Part shown: piece after piece, positions 1 to 7,690 of the stretch
How the letters are laid out: every line of letters starts with the position of its first letter
How positions within the stretch are numbered: the stretch's first letter is position 1
NCBI GenBank assembly: GCA_947581665.1
Contig: CANPVI010000029.1
Location: forward strand, 1-12,107
From: an uncultured Atopobiaceae bacterium
GTDB taxonomy: Bacteria > Actinomycetota > Coriobacteriia > Coriobacteriales > Atopobiaceae
DNA: 12,107 bases
Direction of reading: 5' to 3'
The notes under the pieces: generated by a model
Databases searched by the model: none
What the model was told of the DNA's origin: nothing
What the model saw: the letters and a program-made list of their open reading frames with translations, nothing else
Program-made: the position numbers and the translations under genes

Positions 1-2294
1 CCCGCATCGGCGAGGACGAGGGCTACGACGTGCTCCTCATCACCGGCGATCGCGACATGTACCAGCTCTCCTCCGAGGCGGTGAAGGTCGTCTCCACGCG
101 AAAGGGCCTCACGGACGTGCAGATCATGACGCCCGACACGGTGGCGGATCTCTATAACGGCATCACGCCAGAGCTCGTGCCGGATTTCTACGGCCTCAAG
201 GGAGACACCTCGGACAACATCCCCGGCGTTCCGGGGATCGGCCCCAAGAAGGCCGCGCAGCTGATCAGCCAATTCGGCACGCTCGACGAGGTGATCGCGC
301 ACGCGGACGAGGTCAAGGGAAAGATGGGCGAGAACCTCCGCGCGCACGTGGATGACGCCCTGCTCTCGCGAAAGCTCGCCCTCATCCGCACAGATGCCCC
401 GGTGGAGGTGGATCTTTCCGAGAGCCGGTTCCCGAGCTTCGACCCCGCGGTGGCGCGCGAGGCCTTCGCCGCGCTTGGCATCCGCGCCCTCGCGACGCGC
501 ATGCTCGCAATCGCGGGAGGGGAGGGCGCCTTCGAGGAGGAGCCCGAGGAGCGCGAGTTCGTGGTGCCCGAGGCGCTCGGCGGCACCGCGGCGCGCGACG
601 CGTATGCCCGCGCGGCCGAGGAGGGGCGCTGGCTTTGCCTCGGGGTGGACCCCGGCGACCAGGCGAACATCTTCGCCGAGCCGCTCAAGCTCTGGGTGGC
701 CACCGGCTCCGAGCTGCTGCGCTTCGAGGGCGCCGAGGCCATGGACCTCGTGGTCGCCGCGCTCGAGGAGCACAAGGTGGCGGCGATTGACCTCAAATCG
801 CTCATCCACACGGTGTATCCCGCGAACACGTACGAGCCCACGACGCTCGACATCCACAAGGTCTCCGGCGAGCGGCTCTTCGACTGCTCCGTGGCCGCGT
901 ACCTCCTCGATTCCTCGGTGGGGGATTATTCGCTCCGTCCGCTCGTGATGAACTACCTCGGCGTCGAGTGCCCGCGCGGCGAGGGCGCTCCCTCGGAGGG
1001 CGCGATGGCCGCATGGGCCACCTCGCGCCTCGTGGAGCTCCTCTCCGAACGCCTCTCCAAGGCGGGCGCGCTCCCGTGCTTCCAGGAGATCGAGATGCCG
1101 CTCGTGGGCGTGCTCTGCGCCATGGAACGCGTGGGCATGGCGGCGGATCCCCAGACGCTCCACGAGGAAGATGCCGAGCTCTCGGCCACCATCGAGAGCC
1201 TCAAGGAGAAGGTCTGGGCGGAGGCCGGCGAGGAGTTCAAGCTCGAATCGCCCAAGCAGCTCTCGCACGTGCTCTTCGAGGTGCTCGGCCTGCCCACGAC
1301 CGGCCTCAAGAAGACGCGCCGCGGCTTCTACTCCACGAACGCCCAGACGCTCCAAGAGCTCGCGCAGGACTGGGGCATCGTGCGCGACGTGCTCGATTAC
1401 CGCGAGCTCGACAAGATCCGCTCCACCTACCTCGCCGCCCTCCCCGATCTCATCGCCTCGGATGGGCGCATCCACACCACCTTCAACCAGACGGTGGCGG
1501 CGACGGGGCGCCTCTCGAGCTCGAACCCGAACCTCCAGAACATCCCGGTGAGGAGCGAGGTCGGACGCCAGGTGCGCCGTGCCTTCACGGTGGCCGACGA
1601 TGAGGTCTTCCTCGCGTGCGACTACTCGCAGATCGAGCTCCGGCTCCTCGCGCACCTCTCGGGCGACGAGAACCTCGTGGCCGCGTTCAACTCCGGACGC
1701 GATTTCCACGCCCAAACCGCCTCTCGCGTGTTCGGCGTGCCGCTCGAGGAGGTGACGAGCGAGCTCAGGCGCCGCGCGAAGGCCGTGAACTTCGGCATCG
1801 TCTACGGCCAACAGGCCTTCGGGCTCGCGCAGAACCTCTCCATCAGCCGGGGCGAGGCGCAGGTGCTGATCGACACCTACTACGCCGCCTATCCCGGCGT
1901 GCGTCGCTACCTCGATGACACGGTCGAGCGCGCGCGGAGGCTCGGCTATGCGGAGACGATGTACGGGCGCCGCCGCCCGGTGCCGGACATCACCTCGAAC
2001 AACTTCCAGCAACGCTCCTTCGCCGAGCGCACGGCCATGAACCATCCCATGCAGGGCTCTGCGGCCGACATCATCAAGATCGCGATGAACCGCGTGGCGG
2101 CCGAGCTCGCGCGCGGGGGCTACGAGGCGAGGCTCGTGCTGCAGATCCACGACGAGCTCGACCTCGAAGTGCCGAAGGCCGAGCTCGAGGCCGTGTCCGC
2201 GCTCGTGAAGGAGACGATGGAGGGCGTCGTCGAGCTGAAGGTGCCGCTCATCGCCGAGTGCTCCCATGGCGCCACCTGGGCCGACGCGAAGTAG
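1..2294 (+). CDS. polA: DNA polymerase I (5' end missing, cut by the window edge)
   Basis: Family A DNA polymerase for Okazaki-fragment processing and repair gap filling. The frame is open from base 3 to the TAG at 2292-2294 (763 codons visible). Against the roughly 930-residue E. coli enzyme about 110-120 N-terminal residues are missing. The remaining 5' nuclease part shows TGDRD (near 42-56) and the helix-hairpin-helix GDTSDNIPGVPGIGPKK (around 201-251). The central 3'-5' exonuclease-like domain has lost its metal ligands: DPGD (648-659) stands where DTE is expected, and WATSR (1014-1028) where YxxxD is expected, so proofreading is predicted absent, as in Taq and Bacillus enzymes. The polymerase domain is intact: RLSSSNPNLQNIP, motif A DYSQIELR (from 1620), motif B RRRAKAVNFGIVYG (about 1767-1808, with the K, F and Y of the O helix) and motif C QIHDEL (2142-2159). 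It converges on the transporter gene with a 39-bp gap holding only a weak 5-bp GC stem. Confidence 0.97.
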   Translation, partial: RIGEDEGYDVLLITGDRDMYQLSSEAVKVVSTRKGLTDVQIMTPDTVADLYNGITPELVPDFYGLKGDTSDNIPGVPGIGPKKAAQLISQFGTLDEVIAHADEVKGKMGENLRAHVDDALLSRKLALIRTDAPVEVDLSESRFPSFDPAVAREAFAALGIRALATRMLAIAGGEGAFEEEPEEREFVVPEALGGTAARDAYARAAEEGRWLCLGVDPGDQANIFAEPLKLWVATGSELLRFEGAEAMDLVVAALEEHKVAAIDLKSLIHTVYPANTYEPTTLDIHKVSGERLFDCSVAAYLLDSSVGDYSLRPLVMNYLGVECPRGEGAPSEGAMAAWATSRLVELLSERLSKAGALPCFQEIEMPLVGVLCAMERVGMAADPQTLHEEDAELSATIESLKEKVWAEAGEEFKLESPKQLSHVLFEVLGLPTTGLKKTRRGFYSTNAQTLQELAQDWGIVRDVLDYRELDKIRSTYLAALPDLIASDGRIHTTFNQTVAATGRLSSSNPNLQNIPVRSEVGRQVRRAFTVADDEVFLACDYSQIELRLLAHLSGDENLVAAFNSGRDFHAQTASRVFGVPLEEVTSELRRRAKAVNFGIVYGQQAFGLAQNLSISRGEAQVLIDTYYAAYPGVRRYLDDTVERARRLGYAETMYGRRRPVPDITSNNFQQRSFAERTAMNHPMQGSAADIIKIAMNRVAAELARGGYEARLVLQIHDELDLEVPKAELEAVSALVKETMEGVVELKVPLIAECSHGATWADAK

Positions 2295-2333
2295 CGGAGC
2301 CGCCAGCCCTTTGCGCGGCGGATGCCCCCGCGG

Positions 2334-3641
2334 CTACATCGAGGCGAGGAGCGCGACGTTGAGGGCGGTGACGATCGCGCCGATCACGAGCAGCACCACC
2401 TTGAGCAGCGTCGAGTTCGCGTACTTGCCCATCACGCGCTTCGAGCTCGTGAGGTAGATCTGCACGAAGATCGTGATCGGGAGCTGCATCGAGAGGAGCG
2501 CCTGGCTCCAGATGAGGCCGGCGAAGGCGTCGCTCAGGCTAAAGATCACCACGAGCGAGGCCACGAAGGCCGCCACGACTCCGATCGAGGAGTGGCGGTC
2601 GTGGATGTCATAGGGCTCGCCCGAGGCCCCGGCGGAGATGGTGCCCGCCGCGAAGCCCGCCGTGATGGAGCTCGAGAGCCCCGCGAGAAGGAGCGCCACG
2701 GCGAAGATCCACGAGGCGGCCTGGCCGGCGATGGGCACGAGCACTTGCGCGGCCTCCGCGAGGTCGGAGACGGGGCGCCCCACCTGGAAGAACGTCGCCG
2801 CCGCGAGGATCACCATCGCCGAGTTGATGGCCCAGCCGATGGCCATCGAGAGCATCGTGTCCCAGAACTCGTACTTGAGCCCCTTCTCGATGGCCTCCTC
2901 GCCCTCGGCGTCGATCTGGCGGCTCTGGATGACCTCGGAGTGCAGGAAGAGGTTGTGGGGCATCACCACGGCGCCGAGCACCGACATGATGATGGGGAGC
3001 GATCCCTCGGGCACGCGCGGGTAGACCCATCCCACGGCCGCCTGCGCCCAATCCACCTTCACGAGCGCGAGCTCCACGAGGAAGGCGATGCCGATCACCG
3101 ACACGATGGCGATGATGTAGCGCTCCACGCGGCGATACGAGTTCGTGAGCAAAAGCGCGAGCGCCGCCGCGGCCACGATCACGGAGCCGACCTTCAAGTC
3201 GAGTCCGAAGAGCATCTGGAGCGCGATGCCGCCGCCGAGGACCTCCGCCATCGCCGTGGCCACCGTGGCGATCCATCCCGTGAGGAGGATGAGGCGCGCG
3301 GGGACCTTCGGCAAGAACTTCGTCGTGGCCTCCGCGAGGCACTCCCCGGTGGCGATGCCGAGGTGGGCGACGTTGTGTTGGAGGAGGATGAGCATGATGG
3401 TCGAGAGCGTGACCACCCAGAGCAGCGCGTAGCCGAACTCCGAGCCCGCAGCCATGTTCGACGCCCAGTTCCCGGGGTCGATGAAGCCCACCGTCACGAG
3501 GAGCCCGGGGCCGATGTAGCGAAGTATCTCGAGGCCGCCGATCTGGCCCGTGTGGCGGGTGCCGAGGAGGGTGCGACGCACGCGCTCGGACGTCGCGAGG
3601 ACCTCGCCCTTCGAGGTGGGCTCGGACATCGGTTCGTTCAC
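2334..3641 (-). CDS. mntH: Nramp-family divalent metal transporter (probable Mn2+/Fe2+ uptake)
   Basis: Inner-membrane SLC11/Nramp transporter of 435 residues and about 11 hydrophobic helices, the usual size. Metal-site signatures are canonical: DPGN in helix 1 (residues 55-58) and MPHN in helix 6 (227-230). The Met at 227 argues for Mn2+/Fe2+ rather than the Mg2+-type Nramp relatives, which lack it. GIATGE (95-100) and AGLSSS (320-325) are further family motifs. Oddities: helix 3 reads TAMAE (129-133) where E. coli MntH has TDLAE, so the proton-linked Asp is Ala while the Glu stays; the Arg pair before helix 9 has no clear counterpart; and helix 2 carries QHNVAH. The start chosen is GTG at 3641, with GGAG six bases upstream. 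ATG at 3629 (431 residues) is the alternative; a longer in-frame extension to 4337 runs antisense through rnhA and is rejected. It is transcribed alone, convergent with polA and divergent from rnhA. I saw no clear MntR or Fur operator. Confidence 0.9.
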   Translation of the reverse strand: MNEPMSEPTSKGEVLATSERVRRTLLGTRHTGQIGGLEILRYIGPGLLVTVGFIDPGNWASNMAAGSEFGYALLWVVTLSTIMLILLQHNVAHLGIATGECLAEATTKFLPKVPARLILLTGWIATVATAMAEVLGGGIALQMLFGLDLKVGSVIVAAAALALLLTNSYRRVERYIIAIVSVIGIAFLVELALVKVDWAQAAVGWVYPRVPEGSLPIIMSVLGAVVMPHNLFLHSEVIQSRQIDAEGEEAIEKGLKYEFWDTMLSMAIGWAINSAMVILAAATFFQVGRPVSDLAEAAQVLVPIAGQAASWIFAVALLLAGLSSSITAGFAAGTISAGASGEPYDIHDRHSSIGVVAAFVASLVVIFSLSDAFAGLIWSQALLSMQLPITIFVQIYLTSSKRVMGKYANSTLLKVVLLVIGAIVTALNVALLASM

Positions 3642-3761
3642 GTGCCTCTCCTCTCGACTCGCCGCCACTCGAAGGCTACCCAAACACCGCGCGCGCCTTT
3701 CCCGCGGCGCTTGTGGGCTTTGGGCGAAAATGGACGGGCGCGAAGCGGAAGGAAGGTGGGC
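3642..3761. other. Divergent intergenic region between the Nramp gene and rnhA
   Basis: This 120-bp gap must hold the 5' regulatory sequence of both genes unless their promoters lie further away. Each side ends in a clear ribosome binding site: GAGAGGAGAGG before the GTG of the transporter, and GGAAGG five bases before the ATG of rnhA. I found no convincing -35/-10 pair in either direction. A 5-bp stem GCGCC/GGCGC at 3693-3710 is too weak to name. Confidence 0.4.
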
Positions 3762-4259
3762 ATGGGCGGCTCTCGTGTGGAGGTGTGGACCGACGGATCG
3801 AGCCTCGGCAACCCCGGGCCCGGCGGATACGGCGCCATCCTCTCGTTCACGGACGCGGCGGGTGAGGAGCATCTTCGCGAGCTTTCGGGCGGCTTCGAGG
3901 AGACGACGAACAACCGCATGGAGCTCATGGCGGTCATCTGCGCCCTCGAGGCCCTCACGCGCCCCTGCGCGGTGCTCGTGCACTCGGATTCCTCCTACGT
4001 GGTGAAGGCGCATGAGGAGGATTGGATATCCGGCTGGCGGGCGAGGGGCTGGCGAAACTCGGCGAAGAGGCCCGTCGCAAACGTCGACCTCTGGGAGCGG
4101 CTGCTCGCGGCCGAAGCGCCCCATGAGGTCTCGTTCACATGGGTCCCGGGGCACGCCGGCGAGGAGCGCAACGAGCGCTGCGACGCGCTTGCGAAGGCTG
4201 CGGCCACCGGCGATGACCTCGCAAAGGACGAGGGATACCTCGTCACGAAAAGCGCGTGA
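3762..4259 (+). CDS. rnhA: Ribonuclease HI
   Basis: Cytoplasmic endonuclease that cuts the RNA strand of RNA-DNA hybrids, removing R-loops and primers. The 165-residue product is about the length of E. coli RNase HI (155) and matches it along its whole length. All active-site residues are present: Asp11 in WTDGS, Glu54 in NNRMELMA, Asp76 in HSDSSY, His131 in GHAG and Asp141 in NERCDALAK. The basic segment GWRARGWRNSAKRPVANVDLW (about 91-111) corresponds to the substrate-binding handle of the E. coli type. ATG at 3762 is preceded by GGAAGG with five-base spacing. The strongest promoter downstream starts at 4277, just past the stop, so rpsA is probably transcribed separately. With polA nearby, a shared role in primer removal fits, though the transporter gene lies between them on the other strand. 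Confidence 0.97.
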   Translation: MGGSRVEVWTDGSSLGNPGPGGYGAILSFTDAAGEEHLRELSGGFEETTNNRMELMAVICALEALTRPCAVLVHSDSSYVVKAHEEDWISGWRARGWRNSAKRPVANVDLWERLLAAEAPHEVSFTWVPGHAGEERNERCDALAKAAATGDDLAKDEGYLVTKSA

Positions 4260-4276
4260 AACGCCACGCGCAACTA

Positions 4277-4306
4277 TTGAAAGCAGGGGGCCTCGGCGGC
4301 TATGCT
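4277..4306 (+). promoter_or_regulatory. Probable housekeeping-sigma promoter of rpsA
   Basis: TTGAAA at 4277-4282 matches the -35 consensus at five of six positions. TATGCT at 4301-4306 matches the -10 consensus at four of six. The spacer is 18 bp. It lies 18 bp past the rnhA stop and predicts a start near 4312-4314, giving rpsA a leader of about 125 nt. This is the best promoter-like pair I found in the window; it has not been tested. Confidence 0.5.
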
Positions 4307-4408
4307 TGTCTGGCGTGTGGCTAGATGGGTCGCACACCGTATCTATTGGCCCCCGGACATGTCATTCATCTCGAGATCGGCCCTGCGCTCCTTCGCGATG
4401 ACCATGGA

Positions 4409-4437
4409 TGGGGCCCCGTTTTGGAAGGGGTCCACCT
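4409..4437 (+). promoter_or_regulatory. Hairpin covering the rpsA Shine-Dalgarno sequence
   Basis: TGGG (4409-4412) can pair with TCCA (4431-4434), including one G-T pair. CCCC (4414-4417) pairs with GGGG (4427-4430). G4413 is bulged and the loop is GTTTTGGAA. The right arm contains the AAGGGG ribosome binding site that sits seven bases before the TTG start at 4438. Folding would hide part of that site. There is no T-run, so it is not a normal terminator. S1 represses its own synthesis in E. coli; a similar control here is inference. Confidence 0.4.
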
Positions 4438-5745
4438 TTGAGTGAGATCAAGAATTCCTCCGTGTTTTCCATGGATGACGTCTCTGACGATGAGCTGAAC
4501 CAGCTCATCGACGAGACCATCACCAACTTCGACGAAGGTGATCTGGTTACCGGCACCGTCGTGAAGATCGAGCATGACGAGGTGCTGCTCGACATCGGCT
4601 TCAAGAGCGAGGGCGTCATCCCCGTCCGCGAGCTCACCATCCGCAAAGACGCCGACCCCGAGGACCTCGTGGCGCTCGGCGAGACCATCGAGGCCATGGT
4701 GCTCCAGAAGGAGGACAAGGAAGGTCGTCTCATCCTCTCCAAGAAGCGCGCCGAGTACGAGCGCTCTTGGAACCGCGTCGAGGAGATCTTCAACAACGGC
4801 GGCAACATCGAGGGCGAGGTCATCGAGGTCGTGAAGGGCGGCCTTATCCTCGACATCGGCCTCCGTGGCTTCCTGCCCGCCTCCCTCGTGGACCTTCGCC
4901 GCGTGAAGAACCTGAACGACTTCCTCGGCAAGCAGATCGAGGCCCGCGTCATCGAGATGGATCGCAATCGCAACAACGTCGTCCTCTCGCGTCGCGTGGT
5001 GCTCGAAGAGGCCCGCAAGGCCGAGCGTGCCGAGATCCTCACCAAGCTCGCTCCGGGCATGCGCCTCAAGGGCAAGGTCTCCTCGATCGTCGACTTCGGC
5101 GCCTTTGTCGATCTCGGCGGCATCGACGGCCTGGTCCACATCTCCGAGCTTTCCTGGAACCACGTGAACCACCCCTCCGAGGTCGTGAAGGTGGGCCAGG
5201 AGATCGAGGTGCTCGTCCTCGACGTCGACACCAAGCGCGAGCGCATCTCGCTCGGCTACAAGCAGACCACCGAGGATCCTTGGCGCACGCTCGTCAAGAA
5301 GTACCCCGTGGGCGCCATCGTCGAGGGCACCGTCACGAAGCTCGTGCCGTTCGGCATCTTCGTGGACCTCGGTGACGGCATCGAGGGCCTCGTGCACATC
5401 TCCGAGATGGCGCGCACGCACGTCGAGGCGCCCGCCCAGGTGACCCACGTGGGCGATAAGGTGCAGGTCAAGGTCATGGAAATCGACCTTGCCCGTCGTC
5501 GCATCTCCCTCTCCATGAAGGCCGCGGCCGACACGCTCGGCATCGACGTGCCCGTGCGTCCGCTCTCGCCCGAGGAGGAGGCCGCTCGCCAGCGCAGCCT
5601 CCAGCGTCGCGAGGCGCGTAAGGCCGCCGAGGAGGGCGCCGAGGTCGAGGCTGCCGCCGAGGGCGACGAAGTGGAAGGAGCGTCCGCGCCTGCAGCCGAG
5701 GCTCCCGCCGCCGAGGCCCCCGAGGCCCCTGCTGACGAAGCGTAA
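4438..5745 (+). CDS. rpsA: 30S ribosomal protein S1 (four S1 domains)
   Basis: RNA-binding protein that helps the 30S subunit hold mRNA. With the TTG start the product has 435 residues. Four S1/OB-fold repeats are visible at about 34-102, 122-186, 206-275 and 292-361. The last two carry the typical DFGAFVDLGGIDGLVHISEL and PFGIFVDLGDGIEGLVHISEM cores; the first two are more diverged. E. coli S1 has six repeats; four is the form known in actinobacteria such as Mycobacterium. The tail (about 375-435) is low-complexity, rich in Ala, Glu and Pro, and probably disordered. Start choice: TTG at 4438 has AAGGGG seven bases upstream and gives an S1-like LSEIKNSSVFSMDD beginning. In-frame ATG 4408 (10 residues longer) and ATG 4471 lack a good ribosome binding site. 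A promoter, leader and hairpin precede it. The pepT start follows 35 nt after the stop, with no terminator seen. Confidence 0.96.
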   Translation: MSEIKNSSVFSMDDVSDDELNQLIDETITNFDEGDLVTGTVVKIEHDEVLLDIGFKSEGVIPVRELTIRKDADPEDLVALGETIEAMVLQKEDKEGRLILSKKRAEYERSWNRVEEIFNNGGNIEGEVIEVVKGGLILDIGLRGFLPASLVDLRRVKNLNDFLGKQIEARVIEMDRNRNNVVLSRRVVLEEARKAERAEILTKLAPGMRLKGKVSSIVDFGAFVDLGGIDGLVHISELSWNHVNHPSEVVKVGQEIEVLVLDVDTKRERISLGYKQTTEDPWRTLVKKYPVGAIVEGTVTKLVPFGIFVDLGDGIEGLVHISEMARTHVEAPAQVTHVGDKVQVKVMEIDLARRRISLSMKAAADTLGIDVPVRPLSPEEEAARQRSLQRREARKAAEEGAEVEAAAEGDEVEGASAPAAEAPAAEAPEAPADEA

Positions 5746-5780
5746 GTTCCGCGCCAACCTAAAACTCCGAGAGGGAGACC

Positions 5781-7058
5781 GTGAGCGACGTCGTCCGGCG
5801 ATTCATTCGCTATGCCGAAATTGCCTCGATGAGCGATCCCGACAACGAGCGTCAGACGCCCTCCACCCCGTCGCAGTTCGACGTGGCCGAGGTCGTGGCA
5901 AACGACCTCGTGGAGGTGGGAGCGGAAGACGTCCGCGTGGACGAACACGCCTATGTGACCGCACACTGGCCGGCAAGCCCCGGCGCGGAGGACCTTCCGT
6001 GCCTGGGGCTTCTCGCCCATATCGACACCGCGTGGCAGGCCGAGGACAATCCCGTGCACCCGCAGATCGTGCGCTACGAGGGCGGCGATCTCGTGATGGG
6101 CGAGGTGGACGGCCGCGTGGTGAAGACCTCCCCGAAGGACAATCCCACCCTCCAAGGCTACGTCGGCGAGGACATCATCTGCACCGATGGCACCTCGCTT
6201 CTTGGTGGCGACGACAAAGCCGGTGTCGCGGAGATCATCGAGATGCTCGCGCGCCTCGCCGCCGACCCATCGCTGCCCCACCCGCGCATCGCGGTGGCCT
6301 TCGTTCCCGATGAGGAGATCGGCCACGGCGCCGATCTCCTCGACCTCGACGCATGGGGCGCCACCTGGGGCTACACCGTCGATGGCGGCTACATCGGCGA
6401 GTGCAGCTACGAGACGTTCAACGCGGCCGAGGCCAAGATCACGGCCCTCGGCGCCGCAGTGCACCCGGGCTACGCGAAGGGCCTCATGGTGAACGCCGCC
6501 GAGGCCATCATGAAGGTGAACGCGTTGCTGCCGGCCAAGGAGCGTCCCGAGTACACCGAGGGGCGCGAGGGCTACTACTTCATGGAGCGCATGGAGGGCT
6601 CCGTGGAGAAGGCGAGCGCCGTGTGCATCATCCGCGACCACGATCGGGCGAGCTTCGAGAAGCGCAAGCAGACCCTCAAGAGTGCCGTCGACACGGTGAA
6701 CGCCGAGCTCGGCTGCGAGTGCCTCACGCTCGCCATGCGAGATCAGTACTACAACATGCGCGAGGGCGTGGAGCCGCACCGCCACCTCATCGAGAACGCG
6801 TGCGCCGCCTTCGAGGCCTGCGGCATCGAGCCCTACTCCGAGCCCGTGCGCGGTGGCACCGATGGCGGCCACCTCACGTTCCGCGGGCTTCCGTGCCCGA
6901 ACCTCTCGGCCGGCTCCATGAATCCGCACGGTCCGAAGGAATACGTCGCCGTGCGCGATCTCGAGACCATGGTCGACGTGCTCGTGGACCTCGTGGGCCG
7001 CTATGCCCACGCGCAGGGAGCGCTCGCCGGGGAAAGCGAAAGCGCCCAGGCCGCATAG
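5781..7058 (+). CDS. pepT: Peptidase T (tripeptide aminopeptidase, M20B)
   Basis: Cytoplasmic dizinc aminopeptidase that removes the N-terminal residue of tripeptides, feeding imported or recycled peptides into amino-acid pools. The 425-residue product is close to the 408 of the E. coli enzyme. By comparison with the known Salmonella PepT site, the metal ligands are His80 and catalytic-loop Asp82 in LLAHIDTA, the bridging Asp in LLGGDDKAG (144/145), catalytic Glu178 and ligand Glu179 in PDEEIG, Asp201 in TVDGG, and His383 in NPHGPKEY. RGGTDGGHLTFRGLPCPNL (358-376) is the lid/dimer-domain signature of the family. The GTG start at 5781 follows GAGAGGGAG with short spacing. It sits 35 nt after rpsA and 17 nt before coaE on the same strand, so co-transcription is likely. 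Confidence 0.95.
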   Translation: MSDVVRRFIRYAEIASMSDPDNERQTPSTPSQFDVAEVVANDLVEVGAEDVRVDEHAYVTAHWPASPGAEDLPCLGLLAHIDTAWQAEDNPVHPQIVRYEGGDLVMGEVDGRVVKTSPKDNPTLQGYVGEDIICTDGTSLLGGDDKAGVAEIIEMLARLAADPSLPHPRIAVAFVPDEEIGHGADLLDLDAWGATWGYTVDGGYIGECSYETFNAAEAKITALGAAVHPGYAKGLMVNAAEAIMKVNALLPAKERPEYTEGREGYYFMERMEGSVEKASAVCIIRDHDRASFEKRKQTLKSAVDTVNAELGCECLTLAMRDQYYNMREGVEPHRHLIENACAAFEACGIEPYSEPVRGGTDGGHLTFRGLPCPNLSAGSMNPHGPKEYVAVRDLETMVDVLVDLVGRYAHAQGALAGESESAQAA

Positions 7059-7075
7059 CGAAGAGGGGAGCGCGG

Positions 7076-7690
7076 ATGGACGTCGTCTTCCTCGCAGGAC
7101 CCATCGCCTCAGGCAAATCCACCGTCGCGGCCGAGCTCCAGGAGCTCGGCGCGTGGCGCATCGACCTCGATCGCGCCTCGCGCGCGGTGACGGCGGTGGG
7201 AAGCCCGTGCCTCGCCGAGCTCGCGCGCGAGTTCGGCGATGACATCATCTGCGCGGACGGCTCGCTGGACCGCCCCCTGCTCGCGGAACGCGCCTTCGCC
7301 TCGAGCGAGGCCACGAAGAAGCTCGAGGCCATCGAACATCCCTACATCCGCCGCGCGCTCGTGGAGGCGCTCTCCCATGCGTCGAGCGTCGCCGAGGAAG
7401 GCGATTGCGTGCTCGTGGAAGTGCCGCTCCTCGACAGGATCGAGGACCTCATCCCCCTCGCGGACGCCGTCGTCTACGTGCACTGCCCCTTCGGGAAGCG
7501 CCTCGAGCTCGCGCGGGGGCGCGGGGTGGCGGAGCAGGACTTCCGCGCGCGCGACGCGCGCCAGCCGGGTGAGCGCTACCTTCGCGCCCACGCCACCGAC
7601 GTCATCGCCAACGAGGGCTCCGAGGAGGACCTGAAGCGCGCGGCGCGGGCCTGGTGGACGGCGCGCTATGGGGAGGTGCCCGAAGCGTGA
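7076..7690 (+). CDS. coaE: Dephospho-CoA kinase
   Basis: Catalyses the last step of coenzyme A synthesis, ATP-dependent phosphorylation of the 3' hydroxyl of dephospho-CoA, in the cytoplasm. The 204 residues are the usual family length. The P-loop is GPIASGKS (8-15), a variant of the common GGIGSGKS. RIDLDRASR (28-36) corresponds to the DAD-type substrate-binding segment, and ADGSLDRPLLAERAF, HP (88-89) and VPLLD (116-120) follow in the CoaE order. The end has the ADVVIxNxG-like ATDVIANEGS (173-182). ATG at 7076 has GAGGGGAG five bases upstream. The TGA stop overlaps the GTG of the next gene as GTGA. The P-loop alone would fit other small kinases, but the order of motifs favours CoaE. Confidence 0.92.
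   Translation: MDVVFLAGPIASGKSTVAAELQELGAWRIDLDRASRAVTAVGSPCLAELAREFGDDIICADGSLDRPLLAERAFASSEATKKLEAIEHPYIRRALVEALSHASSVAEEGDCVLVEVPLLDRIEDLIPLADAVVYVHCPFGKRLELARGRGVAEQDFRARDARQPGERYLRAHATDVIANEGSEEDLKRAARAWWTARYGEVPEA

Noticed and set aside
2295..2333. CCGCC/GGCGG stem (2300-2321) in the polA/transporter convergent gap as a two-way terminator
   Set aside because: Only five base pairs with a 12-nt loop and no T-run on either side; a location argument alone is not enough.
2322..4259. 645-residue + strand frame across the transporter gene that continues in frame into rnhA
   Set aside because: The first two thirds are a His/Arg/Glu-rich antisense shadow of the Nramp gene with no domain. Only the part from ATG 3762, with its own ribosome binding site, is RNase HI.
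3642..4337. Upstream extension of the transporter frame to a 667-residue protein
   Set aside because: It runs antisense through all of rnhA, has no recognisable sequence, and is made unnecessary by the well-placed GTG at 3641.
4366..7010. Long - strand frames (463 and 584 residues) opposite rpsA and pepT
   Set aside because: They are rich in His, Val, Asp and Leu repeats typical of antisense reading of GC-rich genes and lie opposite well-recognised proteins.
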